Assembly: GCA_963971405.1 (NCBI GenBank)
Contig: OZ020489.1
Coordinates: forward strand, 11,780,001-11,844,000
Origin: Psococerastis gibbosa
Taxonomy: Eukaryota > Arthropoda > Insecta > Psocodea > Psocidae
Length of the DNA: 64,000 bases
Direction: 5' to 3'
Position 1 is the stretch's first letter. Each line of letters opens with the position of its first letter. Of the stretch, positions 48,176-61,910 are shown piece after piece. The notes under the pieces are model-generated. The model did not search any database. It saw only the letters and a program-made list of their open reading frames with translations, and was not told the DNA's origin. A program made the position numbers and the translations under genes.

Positions 48176-51100
48176 TACATAACATTGAGCAATTGCTCCT
48201 GCGTGTTCATCTGTGTAATTGTAGCTAAAAAAAATTCATTCGACAGGAATCAGAAAAATAGCTATTTACTTATTTTTTTTTTTTAAAGGTCTTGAAATGA
48301 TATGGGTGTCTTAATTTTGCTTATTTTGGCTCATTGTATTGCTCTTAACATTGAGCAATTGCTTTTGCGTGTTCAAAGGTGTAAATGTAGCTAAAAAAAA
48401 TTCATTCGACAAGAATACCAAAAATAGCTATATACTTATTTTATTTTTTTTAAAGGTTTTGATATGATATGGGTGTCATGTTTTGCTTACTTCGGCTCAT
48501 TGTATTGTACATAACATTAAGCTATTGCTCCTGCGTGTTCATCGGTGTAATTGTAGCTAAAAAAAATTCATTCGACAAGAATAAGAAAAATAGCTATTTA
48601 CTTATTTTTTTTTTTAAAGGTCTTGAAATGATATGGGTGTCTTAATTTTGCTTATTTTGGCTCATTGTATTGTTCTTAACATTGAGCAGTTGCTTTTGCG
48701 TGTTCAAAGGTGTAAATGTAGCTAAAAAAAATGCATTCGACAGGAATCAGAAAAATAGCTATTTACTTATTTTATTTTTTTAAAGGTCTTTAAAAGATAT
48801 AGGTGTCTTAATTTTGCTTATTTTGGCTCAATGTATTGTATTAAACATTGAGCAGTTGCTTCTGCGTGTTCATCGGTGTAAATGTAGCTAAAAAAAATTC
48901 ATTCGACAGGAATCAGAAAAATAGCTATTTACTTATTTTATTTTTTTAAAGGTCTTGAAATGATATGGGTGTCTTAATTTTGCTTATTTTGGCTCAATGT
49001 ATAGTACTTAACATTGAGCAAGTGCTTCTGCGTGTTCATCGGTGTAAATGTAGCTAAAAAAAATTCATTCGACAAGAATACCAAAAATAGCTATATACTT
49101 ATATTATTTTTTTTAAAGGTTTTGATATGGTATGGGTGTCTTAATTTGGCTTATTTCGGCTCATTGTATTGTACTTAACATTGAGCAGTTGCTTCTGCGT
49201 GTTCATCGGTGTAAATGTAGCTAAAAAAAATTCATTCGACAGGAATCAGAAAAATAGCTATATACTTATTTTATTTTTTTAAAGGTCTTTAAAAGATATA
49301 GGTGTCCTAATTTTGCTTATTTTGGCTCATTGTACTGTACCTAACATTGGGCAAATGCTCCTGCGTGTTCATCCGTGTAAATGTAGCTACTAAAAATTCA
49401 CAAGACATGAATAAGAAAAATAGCAATTTAGTTAATTTTTTTTTTTAAAGGTCTTAAAAAGATATAGGTGTCTTAATTTTGCTTATGTTGGCTCACTGTA
49501 TTGTACCTAACATTGAGCAATTGCTCGTGCGTGTTCGTCGGTGTAAATTTAGCTACAAAAAATTCATTCGACAAGAATAAGAAAAATAGCTATTTCGTTA
49601 TTTTCTTTTTTTAAAGGTCTTAAAAAGATATAGGTGTCGTAATTTTGGTTATTTAGGCTCAATGTATTGTACTTAACATTGACCAATTGCTTCTGCGTGT
49701 TCATCGGTGTAATTGTAGCTAAAAAAAATTCATTCGACAAGAATAAGAAAAATAGCTATTTACTTATTTTTTTTTTTAAAGGTCTTGAAATGATATGGGT
49801 GTCTTAATTTTGCTTATTTTGGCTCATTTTATAGTACTCAACATTGAGCAGTTGCTTCTGCGTGTTCATCGGTGTAAATGTAGCTAAAAAAAAATTCATT
49901 CGACAGGAATCAGAAAAATAGCTATTTACTTATTTTATTTTTTTAAAGGTCTTTAAAAGATATAGGTGTCCTAATTTTGCTAATTTTGGCTCATTGTAAT
50001 GTACCTAACATTGAGCAAATGCTCCTGCGTGTTCATTCGTGTAAATGTAGCTACTAAAAATTCATTCGACAAGAATAAGAAAAATAGCTATTTACTTATT
50101 TTTTTTTAAAGGTCTTGAAATGATATGGGTGTCTTAATTTTTCTTATTTTGGCTCAATGTATTGTACTTAACATTGACCAATTGCTTCTGCGTGTTCATC
50201 GGTGTAAATGTAGCTAAAAAAAATTCATTCGACAAGAATACCAAAAATAGCTATATACTTATTTTATTTTTTTTAAAGGTTTTGATACGATATGGGTGTC
50301 ATATTTTGCTTACTTCGGCTCATTGTATTGTACATAATATTAAGCAATTGCTCCTGCGTGTTCATCGGTGTAATTGTAGCTAAAAAAAATTCATTCGACA
50401 AGAATAAGAAAAATAGCTATTTACTTATTTTTTTTTTTAAAGGTCTTGAAATGATATGGGTGTCTTAATTTTGCTTATTTTGGCTCATTGTATAGTACTC
50501 AACATTGAGCAGTTGCTTCTGCGTGTTCATCGGTGTAAATGTAGCTAAAAAAAAATTCATTCGACAGGAATCAGAAAAATAGCTATTTACTTATTTTATT
50601 TTTTTAAAGGTCTTTAAAAGATATAGGTGTCCTAATTTTGCTAATTTTGGCTCATTGTAATGTACCTAACATTGAGCAAATGCTCCTGCGTGTTCATCCG
50701 TGTAAATGTAGCTACTAAAAATTCATTCGACAAGAATAAGAAAAATAGCTATTTAGTTATTTTCATTTTTTTAAGGTCTTAATAAGATATAGGTGTCTTA
50801 ATTTTGCTTATGTTGGCTCATTGTATTGTACCCAACATTGAGTAAATGCTCCTGCGTGTTCATCGGTGTAATTGTAGCTAAAAAAAATTCATTCGACAAG
50901 AATAAGAAAAATAGCTATTTACTTATTTTTTTTTTAAAGGTCTTGAAATGATATGGGTGTCTTAATTTTTCTTATTTTGGCTCAATGTATTGTACTTAAC
51001 ATTGACCAATTGCTTCTGCGTGTTCATCGGTGTAAATGTAGCTAAAAAAAATTCATTCGACAAGAATACCAAAAATAGCTATATACTTATTTTATTTTTT

Positions 51101-53485
51101 TTAAAGGTTTTGATACGATATGGGTGTCATATTTTGCTTACTTCGGCTCATTGTATTGTACATAATATTAAGCAATTGCTCCTGCGTGTTCATCGGTGTA
51201 ATTGTAGCTAAAAAAAATTCATTCGACAAGAATAAGAAAAATAGCTATTTACTTATTTTTTTTTTTTAAAGGTCTTGAAATGATATGTGTGTCTTAATTT
51301 TGCTTATTTTGGCTCATTGTATTGTTTTTAACATTGAGCAGTTGCTTTTGTGTGTTCAAAGGTGTAAATGTAGCTAAAAAAAATTCATTCGACAGGAATC
51401 AGAAAATTAGCTATTTACTTATTTTATTTTTTTAAAGGTCTTTAAAAGATATAGGTGTCTTAATTTTGCTTATTTTGGCTCATTGTATTGTATTAAACAT
51501 TGAGCAGTTGCTTCTGCGTGTTCATCGGTGTAAATGTAGCTAAAAAAAATTCATTCGACAGGAATCAGAAAAATAGCTATTTACTTATTTTATTTTTTTA
51601 AAGGTCTTGAAATGATATGGGTGTCTTAATTTTGCTTATTTTGGCTCAATGTATAGTACTTAACATTGAGCAAGTGCTTCTGCGTGTTCATCGGTGTAAA
51701 TGTATCTAAAAAAAATTCATTCGACAAGAATACCAAAAATAGCTATTTACTTATTTTATTTTTTTTAAAGGTTTTGATATGGTATGGGTGTCTTAATTTG
51801 GCTTATTTCGGCTCATTGCATTGTACTAAACATTGAGCAGTTGCTTCTGCGTGTTCATCGGTGTAAATGTAGCTAAAAAAAATTCATTCGACAGGAATCA
51901 GAAAAATAGCTATTTACTTATTTTATTTTTTTAAAGGTCTTCAAAAGATATAGGTGTTCTAATTTTGCTTATTTTGGCTCATTGTACTGTACCTAACATT
52001 GGGCAAATGCTCCTGCGTGTTCATCCGTGTAAATGTAGCTACTAAAAATTCACAAGACAAGAATAAGAAAAATAGCAATTTAGTTAATTTTTTTTTTTAA
52101 AGGTCTTAAAAAGATATAGGTGTCTTAATTTTGCTTATGTTGGCTCACTGTATTGTACCTAACATTGAGCAATTGCTCGTGCGTGTTCGTCGGTGTAAAT
52201 TTAGCTACAAAAAATTCATTCGACAAGAATAAGAAAAATAGCTATTTCGTTATTTTCTTTTTTTAAAGGTCTTAAAAAGATATAGGTGTCTTAATTTCGG
52301 TTATTTAGGCTCAATGTATTGTACTTAACATTGACCAATTGCTTCTGCGTGTTCATCGGTGTAATTGTAGCTAAAAAAAATTCATTCGACAAGAATAAGA
52401 AAAATAGCTATTTACTTATTTTTTTTTTTAAAGGTCTTGAAATGATATGGGTGTCTTAATTTTGCTTATTTTGGCTCATTTTATAGTACTCAACATTGAG
52501 CAGTTGCTTCTGCGTGTTCATCGGTGTAAATGTAGCTAAAAAAAAATTCATTCGACAGGAATCAGAAAAATAGCTATTTACTTATTTTATTTTTTTAAAG
52601 GTCTTTAAAAGATATAGGTGTCCTAATTTTGCTAATTTTGGCTCATTGTAATGTACCTAACATTGAGCAAATGCTCCTGCGTGTTCATCCGTGTAAATGT
52701 AGCTACTAAAAATTCATTCGACAAGAATAAGAAAAATAGCTATTTAGTTATTTTCATTTTTTTAAGGTCTTAATATGATATGAGTGTCTTAATTTTGCTT
52801 ATTTTGGCTCATTGTATTGTACTTAACATTGAGCAATTGCTCCTGCGTGTTCATCGGTGTAAATGTAGCTAAAAAAAATTCATTCGACAAGAATAAGAAA
52901 AATAGCTATTTACTTATTTTTTTTTTAAAGGTCTTGAAATGATATGGGTGTCTTAATTTTTCTTATTTTGGCTCATTGTATTGTTCTTAACATTGAGCAG
53001 TTGCTTTTGCGTGTTCAAAGGTGTAAATGTAGCTAAAAAAAATTCATTCGACAGGAATCAGAAAAATAGCTATTTACTTATTTTATTTTTTTAAAGGTCT
53101 TTAAAAGATATAGGTGTCTTAATTTTGCTTATTTTGGCTCAATGTATTGTATTAAACATTGAGCAGTTGCTTCTGCGTGTTCATCGGTGTAAATGTAGCT
53201 AAAAAAAATTCATTCGACAGGAATCAGAAAAATAGCTATTTACTTATTTTATTTTTTTAAAGGTCTTGAAATGATATGGGTGTCTTAATTTTGCTTATTT
53301 TGGCTCAATGTATAGTACTTAACATTGAGCAAGTGCTTCTGCGTGTTCATCGGTGTAAATGTAGCTAAAAAAAATTCATTCGACAAGAATACCAAAAATA
53401 GCTATATACTTATATTATTTTTTTTAAAGGTTTTGATATGGTATGGGTGTCTTAATTTGGCTTATTTCGGCTCATTGTATTGTAC
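48176..53485 (+). repeat. HOR unit, about 6.5 kb, copy 2
   Basis: This matches 41,801-46,944 and retains the monomer lost near 42,460. It also continues in phase (cttaacattgagcagttgc) at the point where copy 1 has the TACTTA deletion. Differences include G at 49,357 against C at 42,816, gttcattcgtg near 50,034, and aaatgcattcgac near 48,731. A one-monomer deletion lies near 50,090, where ccgtg-type actaaaaattc leads directly into ttacttattttttttt. Confidence 0.82.
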
Positions 53486-56400
53486 TTAACATTGAGCAGT
53501 TGCTTCTGCGTGTTCATCGGTGTAAATGTAGCTAAAAAAAATTCATTCGACAGGAATCAGAAAAATAGCTATATACTTATTTTATTTTTTTAAAGGTCTT
53601 TAAAAGATATAGGTGTCCTAATTTTGCTTATTTTGGCTCATTGTACTGTACCTAACATTGGGCAAATGCTCCTGCGTGTTCATCCGTGTAAATGTAGCTA
53701 CTAAAAATTCACAAGACATGAATAAGAAAAATAGCAATTTAGTTAATTTTTTTTTTTAAAGGTCTTAAAAAGATATAGGTGTCTTAATTTTGCTTATGTT
53801 GGCTCACTGTATTGTACCTAACATTGAGCAATTGCTCGTGCGTGTTCGTCGGTGTAAATGTAGCTACAAAAAATTCATTCGACAAGAATAAGAAAAATAG
53901 CTATTTCGTTATTTTCTTTTTTTAAAGGTCTTAAAAAGATATAGGTGTCGTAATTTTGGTTATTTAGGCTCAATGTATTGTACTTAACATTGACCAATTG
54001 CTTCTGCGTGTTCATCGGTGTAATTGTAGCTAAAAAAAATTCATTCGACAAGAATAAGAAAAATAGCTATTTACTTATTTTTTTTTTTAAAGGTCTTGAA
54101 ATGATATGGGTGTCTTAATTTTGCTTATTTTGGCTCATTTTATAGTACTCAACATTGAGCAGTTGCTTCTGCGTGTTCATCGGCGTAAATGTAGCTAAAA
54201 AAAAATTCATTCGACAGGAATCAGAAAAATAGCTATTTACTTATTTTATTTTTTTAAAGGTCTTTAAAAGATATAGGTGTCCTAATTTTGCTAATTTTGG
54301 CTCATTGTAATGTACCTAACATTGAGCAAATGCTCCTGCGTGTTCATCCGTGTAAATGTAGCTACTAAAAATTCATTCGACAAGAATAAGAAAAATAGCT
54401 ATTTAGTTATTTTCATTTTTTTAAGGTCTTAATATGATATGAGTGTCTTAATTTTGCTTATTTTGGCTCATTGTATTGTACTTAACATTGAGCAATTGCT
54501 CCTGCGTGTTCATCGGTGTAAATGTAGCTAAAAAAAATTCATTCGACAAGAATAAGAAAAATAGCTATTTACTTATTTTTTTTTTAAAGGTCTTGAAATG
54601 ATATGGGTGTCTTAATTTTTCTTATTTTGGCTCAATGTATTGTACTTAACATTGACCAATTGCTTCTGCGTGTCGTCGGTGTAAATGTAGCTAAAAAAAA
54701 TTCATTCGACAAGAATACCAAAAATAGCTATATACTTATTTTATTTTTTTTAAAGGTTTTGATACGATATGGGTGTCATATTTTGCTTACTTCGGCTCAT
54801 TGTATTGTACATAATATTAAGCAATTGCTCCTGCGTGTTCATCGGTGTAATTGTAGCTAAAAAAAATTCATTCGACAAGAATAAGAAAAATAGCTATTTA
54901 CTTATTTTTTTTTTTAAAGGTCTTGAAATGATATGGGTGTCTTAATTTTGCTTATTTTGGCTCATTGTATAGTACTCAACATTGAGCAGTTGCTTCTGCG
55001 TGTTCATCGGTGTAAATGTAGCTAAAAAAAAATTCATTCGACAGGAATCAGAAAAATAGCTATTTACTTATTTTATTTTTTTAAAGGTCTTTAAAAGATA
55101 TAGGTGTCCTAATTTTGCTAATTTTGGCTCATTGTAATGTACCTAACATTGAGCAAATGCTCCTGCGTGTTCATCCGTGTAAATGTAGCTACTAAAAATT
55201 CATTCGACAAGAATAAGAAAAATAGCTATTTAGTTATTTTCATTTTTTTAAGGTCTTAATAAGATATAGGTGTCTTAATTTTGCTTATGTTGGCTCATTG
55301 TATTGTACCCAACATTGAGTAAATGCTCCTGCGTGTTCATCGGTGTAATTGTAGCTAAAAAAAATTCATTCGACAAGAATAAGAAAAATAGCTATTTACT
55401 TATTTTTTTTTTAAAGGTCTTGAAATGATATGGGTGTCTTAATTTTTCTTATTTTGGCTCAATGTATTGTACTTAACATTGACCAATTGCTTCTGCGTGT
55501 TCATCGGTGTAAATGTAGCTAAAAAAAATTCATTCGACAAGAATACCAAAAATAGCTATATACTTATTTTATTTTTTTTAAAGGTTTTGATACGATATGG
55601 GTGTCATATTTTGCTTACTTCGGCTCATTGTATTGTACATAATATTAAGCAATTGCTCCTGCGTGTTCATCGGTGTAATTGTAGCTAAAAAAAATTCATT
55701 CGACAAGAATAAGAAAAATAGCTATTTACTTATTTTTTTTTTTTTAAAGGTCTTGAAATGATATGGGTGTCTTAATTTTGCTTATTTTGGCTCATTGTAT
55801 TGTTTTTAACATTGAGCAGTTGCTTTTGTGTGTTCAAAGGTGTAAATGTAGCTAAAAAAAATTCATTCGACAGGAATCAGAAAATTAGCTATTTACTTAT
55901 TTTATTTTTTTAAAGGTCTTTAAAAGATATAGGTGTCTTAATTTTGCTTATTTTGGCTCATTGTATTGTATTAAACATTGAGCAGTTGCTTCTGCGTGTT
56001 CATCGGTGTAAATGTAGCTAAATAAAATTCATTCGACAGGAATCAGAAAAATAGCTATTTACTTATTTTATTTTTTTAAAGGTCTTGAAATGATATGGGT
56101 GTCTTAATTTTGCTTATTTTGGCTCAATGTATAGTACATAACATTGAGCAAGTGCTTCTGCGTGTTCATCGGTGTAAATGTATCTAAAAAAAATTCATTC
56201 GACAAGAATACCAAAAATAGCTATATACTTATTTTATTTTTTTTAAAGGTTTTGATATGGTATGGGTGTCTTAATTTGGCTTATTTCGGCTCATTGCATT
56301 GTACTAAACATTGAGCAGTTGCTTCTGCGTGTTCATCGGTGTAAATGTAGCTAAAAAAAATTCATTCGACAGGAATCAGAAAAATAGCTATTTACTTATT

Positions 56401-57200
56401 TTATTTTTTTAAAGGTCTTCAAAAGATATAGGTGTTCTAATTTTGCTTATTTTGGCTCGTTGTACTGTACCTAACATTGGGCAAATGCTCCTGCGTGTTC
56501 ATCCGTGTAAATGTAGCTACTAAAAATTCACAAGACAAGAATAAGAAAAATAGCAATTTAGTTAATTTTTTTTTTTAAAGGTCTTAAAAAGATATAGGTG
56601 TCTTAATTTTGCTTATGTTGGCTCACTGTATTGTACCTAACATTGAACAATTGCTCGTGCGTGTTCGTCGGTGTAAATTTAGCTACAAAAAATTCATTCG
56701 ACAAGAATAAGAAAAATAGCTATTTCGTTATTTTCTTTTTTTAAAGGTCTTAAAAAGATATAGGTGTCTTAATTTCGGTTATTTAGGCTCAATGTATTGT
56801 ACTTAACATTGACCAATTGCTTCTGCGTGTTCATCGGTGTAATTGTAGCTAAAAAAAATTCATTCGACAAGAATAAGAAAAATAGCTATTTACTTATTTT
56901 TTTTTTTTAAAGGTCTTGAAATGATATGGGTGTCTTAATTTTGCTTATTTTGGCTCATTGTATAGTACTCAACATTAAGCAGTTGCTTCTGCGTGTTCAT
57001 CGGTGTAAATGTAGCAAAAAAAAAATTCATTCGACAGGAATCAGAAAAATAGCTATTTACTTATTTTATTTTTTTAAAGGTCTTTAAAAGATATAGGTGT
57101 CCTAATTTTGCTAATTTTGGCTCACTGTAATGTACCTAACATTGAGCAAATGCTCCTGCGTGTTCATCCGTGTAAATGTAGCTACTAAAAATTCATTCGA
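53486..57200 (+). repeat. Further partial HOR copy (matches 49.2-52.7 kb, offsets 4,311 then 4,477)
   Basis: From 53,462 the order follows 49,151 onward, then gains one monomer (offset 4,477) near 54,400-54,600. It keeps the 828-bp pair and the cacaagac and gtcgg types. It is more diverged than the other pairs, with gtagctaaataaaattc near 56,020, ctcgttgtactg near 56,457 and gaacaattgctcg near 56,645. A one-base loss at about 54,672-54,678 turns gtgttcatcgg into gtgtcgtcgg. No gene is present. Confidence 0.78.
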
Positions 57201-57709
57201 CAGGAATCAGAAAAATAGCTATTTAGTTATTTTCTTTTTTTTAAGGTCTTAATAAGATATAGGTGTCCTAATTTTGCTTATTTTGGCTCATTGTACTGTA
57301 CCTAACATTGGGCAAATGCTCCTGCGTGTTCATCCGTGTAAATGTAGCTACTAAAAATTCACAAGACAAGAATAAGAAAAATAGCAATTTAGTTAATTTT
57401 TTTTTTAAAGGTCTTAAAAAGATATAGGTGTCTTAATTTTGCTTATAAATGTAGCTAAAAAAATTCATTCGACAAGAATAAGAAAAATAGCTATTTACTT
57501 ATTTTATTTTTTTAAAGGTTTTAAAAAGATATAGGTGTCTTAATTTTGCTTATTTTGGCTCATTGTATTGTACCTGACATTGAGCAATTGCTCCTGCGTG
57601 TGCATCGGTTTAAATGTTGCTAAAAAAAATTCATTCGACAAGAATAAAAAAAATAGCTATTTACTTATATTATTTTTTTTAAAGGTCTTGATATGATAAG
57701 GGTGTCTAA
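56938..57709 (+). repeat. 772-bp tandem unit, copy 1 (contains the breakpoint at 57,446)
   Basis: The unit contains tatagtactcaacattaagc, gtagcaaaaaaaaaattc, a ccgtg monomer, the cacaagac monomer cut at 57,446, and K-type monomers. It is repeated from 57,710. The 772-bp length is about 4.65 monomers, a non-integer period explained by the truncated monomer inside it. One difference between copies is ctcactgtaatg near 57,123 against ctcattgtaatg near 57,895. Confidence 0.88.
57334..57445 (+). repeat. Truncated monomer at breakpoint 57,446
   Basis: The monomer beginning gttcatccgtg and carrying ttcacaagac ends at ttgcttat and joins aaatgtagct at 57,446. This is identical to the join at 27,226. 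The flanks on both sides are the same types, which supports descent from one event. Confidence 0.85.
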
Positions 57710-58287
57710 ATTTTGCTTATTTTGGCTCATTGTATAGTACTCAACATTAAGCAGTTGCTTCTGCGTGTTCATCGGTGTAAATGTAGCAAAAAAAAAATTC
57801 ATTCGACAGGAATCAGAAAAATAGCTATTTACTTATTTTATTTTTTTAAAGGTCTTTAAAAGATATAGGTGTCCTAATTTTGCTAATTTTGGCTCATTGT
57901 AATGTACCTAACATTGAGCAAATGCTCCTGCGTGTTCATCCGTGTAAATGTAGCTACTAAAAATTCATTCGACAGGAATCAGAAAAATAGCTATTTAGTT
58001 ATTTTCTTTTTTTTAAGGTCTTAATAAGATATAGGTGTCCTAATTTTGCTTATTTTGGCTCATTGTACTGTACCTAACATTGGGCAAATGCTCCTGCGTG
58101 TTCATCCGTGTAAATGTAGCTACTAAAAATTCACAAGACAAGAATAAGAAAAATAGCAATTTAGTTAATTTTTTTTTTAAAGGTCTTAAAAAGATATAGG
58201 TGTCTTAATTTTGCTTATAAATGTAGCTAAAAAAATTCATTCGACAAGAATAAGAAAAATAGCTATTTACTTATTTTATTTTTTTAA
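57710..58287 (+). repeat. 772-bp tandem unit, partial copy 2 (breakpoint at 58,218)
   Basis: This repeats 56,938-57,515 and includes the same gcttat/aaatgtagct breakpoint at 58,218. It leaves the pattern at 58,288, where aaaagttttaaaaag replaces aaaggttttaaaaag. From there it follows the K block as found at 27,794 onward (offset 30,492). Confidence 0.88.
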
Positions 58288-61200
58288 AAGTTTTAAAAAG
58301 ATATAGGTGTCTTAATTTTGCTTATTTTGGCTCATTGTATTGTACTTGATATTAAACAATTGCTCCTGCGTGTTCACCGGTTTAAATGTTGCTAAAAAAA
58401 GTTCATTCGACAAGAATAAGAAAAATAGCTATTTACTTATTTTATTTTTTTAAAGGTTTTAAAAAGATATAGGTGCCTTAATTTTGCTTATTTTGGCTCA
58501 ATGTATTGTACTTAACATTGACCACTTGCTCCTGCGTGTTCATCGGTGTAAATGTAGCTAAAAAAAATTCATTCGACAAGAATAAGAAAAATAGCTATTT
58601 ACGTATTTTATTTTTTTAAAGGTTTTAAAAAGATATAGGTGTCTTAATTTTGCTTATTTTGGCTCATTGTATTGTACCTGACATTGAGCAATTGCTCCTG
58701 CGTGTTCATCGGTTTAAATGTTGCTAATAAAAATTCATTCGACAAGAATAAAAAAAATAGCTATTTACTTATATTATTTTTTTTAAGGTCTTGATATGAT
58801 AAGGGTGTCTAAATTTTGCTTATTTTGGCTCAGTGTATTGTACTTAACATTGAGCAATTGCTCCTGCGTGTTCATCGGTGTAAATGTAGCTAAAAAAAAT
58901 TCATTCGACAAGAATAAGAAAATTAGCTATATACTTATTTTATTTTTTTTAAAGGTCTTGATATGACACGGGTGTCTTAATTTGGCTTATGTTGGCTCAC
59001 TGTATTGTACCTAACATTGAGCAATTGCTCGTGCGTGTTCGTCGGTGTAAATTTAGCTACAAAAAATTCATTCGACAAGAATAAGAAAAATAGCTATTTC
59101 GTTATTTTCTTTTTATAAAGGTCTTAAAAAGATATAGGTGTCGTAATTTTGGTTATTTAGGCTCAATGTATTGTACTTAACATTGACCAATTGCTTTTGC
59201 GTGTTCATCGGTGTAATTGTAGCTAAAAAAAATTCATTCGACAAGAATAAGAAAAATAGCTATTTACTTATTTTTTTTTTAAAGGCCTTGAAATGATATG
59301 GGTGTCTTAATTTTGCTTATTTTGGCTCATTGTATAGTACTCAACATTGAGCAGTTGCTTCTGCGTGTTCATCGGTGTAAATGTAGCTAAAAAAAAATTC
59401 ATTCGACAGGAATCAGAAAAATAGCTATTTACTTATTTTATTTTTTTAAAGGTCTTTAAAAGATATAGGTGTCCTAATTTTGCTAATTTTGGCTCATTGT
59501 AATGTACCTAACATTGAGCAAATGCTCCTGCGTGTTCATCCGTGTAAATGTAGCTAAAAAAAATTCATTCGACAAGAATAAGAAAAATAGATATTTCCTT
59601 ATTTAATTTTTTTTAAAGGTCTTGAAATGATATGGGTGTCTTAATTTTGCTTATTTCGGCTCATTGTATTGTACATAACATTGAGCAATTGCTCCTGCGT
59701 GTTCATCGGTGTAATTGTAGCTAAAAAAAATTCATTCGACAAGAATAAGAAAAATAGCTATTTACTTATTTTTTTTTTAAAGGTCTTGAAATGATATGGG
59801 TGTCTTAATTTTTCTTATTTTGGCTCAATGTATTGTACTTAACATTGACCAATTGCTTCTGCGTGTTCATCGGTGTAAATGTAGCTAAAAAAAATTCATT
59901 CGACAAGAATACCAAAAATAGCTATATACTTATTTTATTTTTTTTAAAGGTTTTGATATGATATGGGTGTCATAATTTTGCTTATTTCGGCTCAATGTAT
60001 TGTACTTAACATTAAGCAATTGCTCCTGCGTGTTCATCGGTGTAATTGTAGCTAAAAAAAATTCATTCGACAAGAATAAGAAAAATAGCTATTTACTTAT
60101 TTTTTTTTTTAAAGGTCTTGAAATGATATGGGTGTCTTAATTTTGCTTATTTTGGCTCACTGTATTGTTCTTAACATTGAGCAGTTGCTTCTGCGTGTTC
60201 AAAGGTGTAAATGTAGCTAAAAAAAATTCATTCGACAGGAATCAGAAAAATAGCTATTTACTTATTTTATTTTTTTAAATGTCTTTAAATGATATAGGTG
60301 TCTTAATTTTGCTTATTTTGGCTCATTGTATTGTACCTAACATTAAGCAATTGCTCCTGCGTGTTCATCGGTGTAATTGTAGCTAAGAAATTCATTCGAC
60401 AAGAATAAGAAAAATAGCTATTTACTTATTTTTTTTTTTAAAGGTCTTGAAATGATATGGGTGTCTTAATTTTGCTTATTTGTGCTCATTGTATTGTTCG
60501 TAACATTGAGCAGTTGCTTTTGCGTGTTCAAAGGTGTAAATATAGCTAAAAAAAAATCATTCGACAGGAATCAGAAAAATAGCTACTTACTTATTTTATT
60601 CTTTTAAAGGTCCTTAAAAGATATAGGTGTCTTAATTTTGCTTATTTTGGCTCATTGTATTGTACTAAACATTGAGCAGTTGCTTCTGCGTGTTCATCGG
60701 TGTAAATGTAGCTCAAAAAATTCATTCGACAGGAATCAGAAAAATAGCTATTTACTTATTTTATTTTTTTTAAAGGTCTTGTTATGATATGGGAGTCTTT
60801 ATTTTGCTTATTTTGGCTCACCGTATTGTGCTTAAGATTGGGCAATTGCTCCTGCGAGTTCATAGGTGTAAATGTAGCTAAAACAAATTCATTCGACAAG
60901 AATAAGAAAAATAGATATTTCCTTATTTTATTTTTTTTAAAGGTCTTGAAATGATATGGGTGTCTTAATTTTGCTTATTTTGCCTCATTGTATTGCACTA
61001 ACATTGAGCAATTGCTCCTGCATGTTCATCGGTGTAAATGTAGCTAAAAAAAATTCATTCGATAAGAATCAGAAAAATAGCTATTTACTTATTTTATTTT
61101 TTTTAAAGGTCTTGTTATGATATGGGAGTCTTTATTTTGCTTATTTTGGCTCACCGTATTGTGCTTAAGATTGAGCAATTGCTCCTGCGAGTTCATAGGT

Positions 61201-61910
61201 GTAAATGTAGCTAAAAAAAATTCATTCGACAAGAATAAGAAAAATAGATATTTCCTTATTTTATTTTTTTTAAAGGTCTTGAAATGATATGGGTGTCTTA
61301 ATTTTGCTTATTTTGGCTCATTGTATTGTACTTAACATTAAGCTGTTGCTTCAACGTGTTCATCGGTGTAAATGTAGCTAAAAAAAATTCATTCGACAGG
61401 AATCAGAAAAATAGCTATTTACTTATTTTCTTTTTTTTAAGGTCTTAATAAGATATAGGTGTCTTAATTTTGCTTATGTTGGCTCATTGTATTGTACCTA
61501 ACATTGAGTAAATGCTCCTGCGTGTTCATCCGTGTAAATGTAGCTACTAAAAATTCATTCGACAAGAATAAGAAAAATAGCTACATACTTATTTTATTTT
61601 TTTTAAAGGTCTTGAATAGATATGGGTGTCCTAGTTTTGCTTACTTTGGCTCACTGTATTGTACCTTACATTTAGCAATTGCTCCAGCGTGTTCATCGGT
61701 GCAAATGTAGCTACATAAAATTTATTCGACAAGAATAAGAAAAATAGCTATTTCATTATTTTCTTTTTTTTAAAGGTCTTAAAAAGATATAGGTGTCTTA
61801 ATTTTGGTTATTTAGGCTCACTGTATTGTACTTAACATTGACCAATTGCTCCTGCGTGTTCATCGGTGTAAGTGGAGCTAAAAAAAATTCATTCGACAAG
61901 AATAAGAAAA
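58288..61910 (+). repeat. Distant copy of the 28-31 kb HOR block
   Basis: K monomers, the GTCGG type, the gcGAGttc dimers, ttcaacgtg, ttacatttagc and taagtggagc follow in the same order as 27,794-31,250. The offset is 30,492, changing to about 30,657 after one extra K monomer near 58,710-58,880. Copy-specific changes include gggcaattgctcc near 60,840, tttaaatgtcttt near 60,278 and ttattcttttaaagg near 60,597. No gene is present. Confidence 0.8.

Noticed and set aside
54603..54860. An 85-codon open frame with a different N-terminal part
   Set aside because: It is produced by the one-base loss near 54,672-54,678 in an ordinary monomer.
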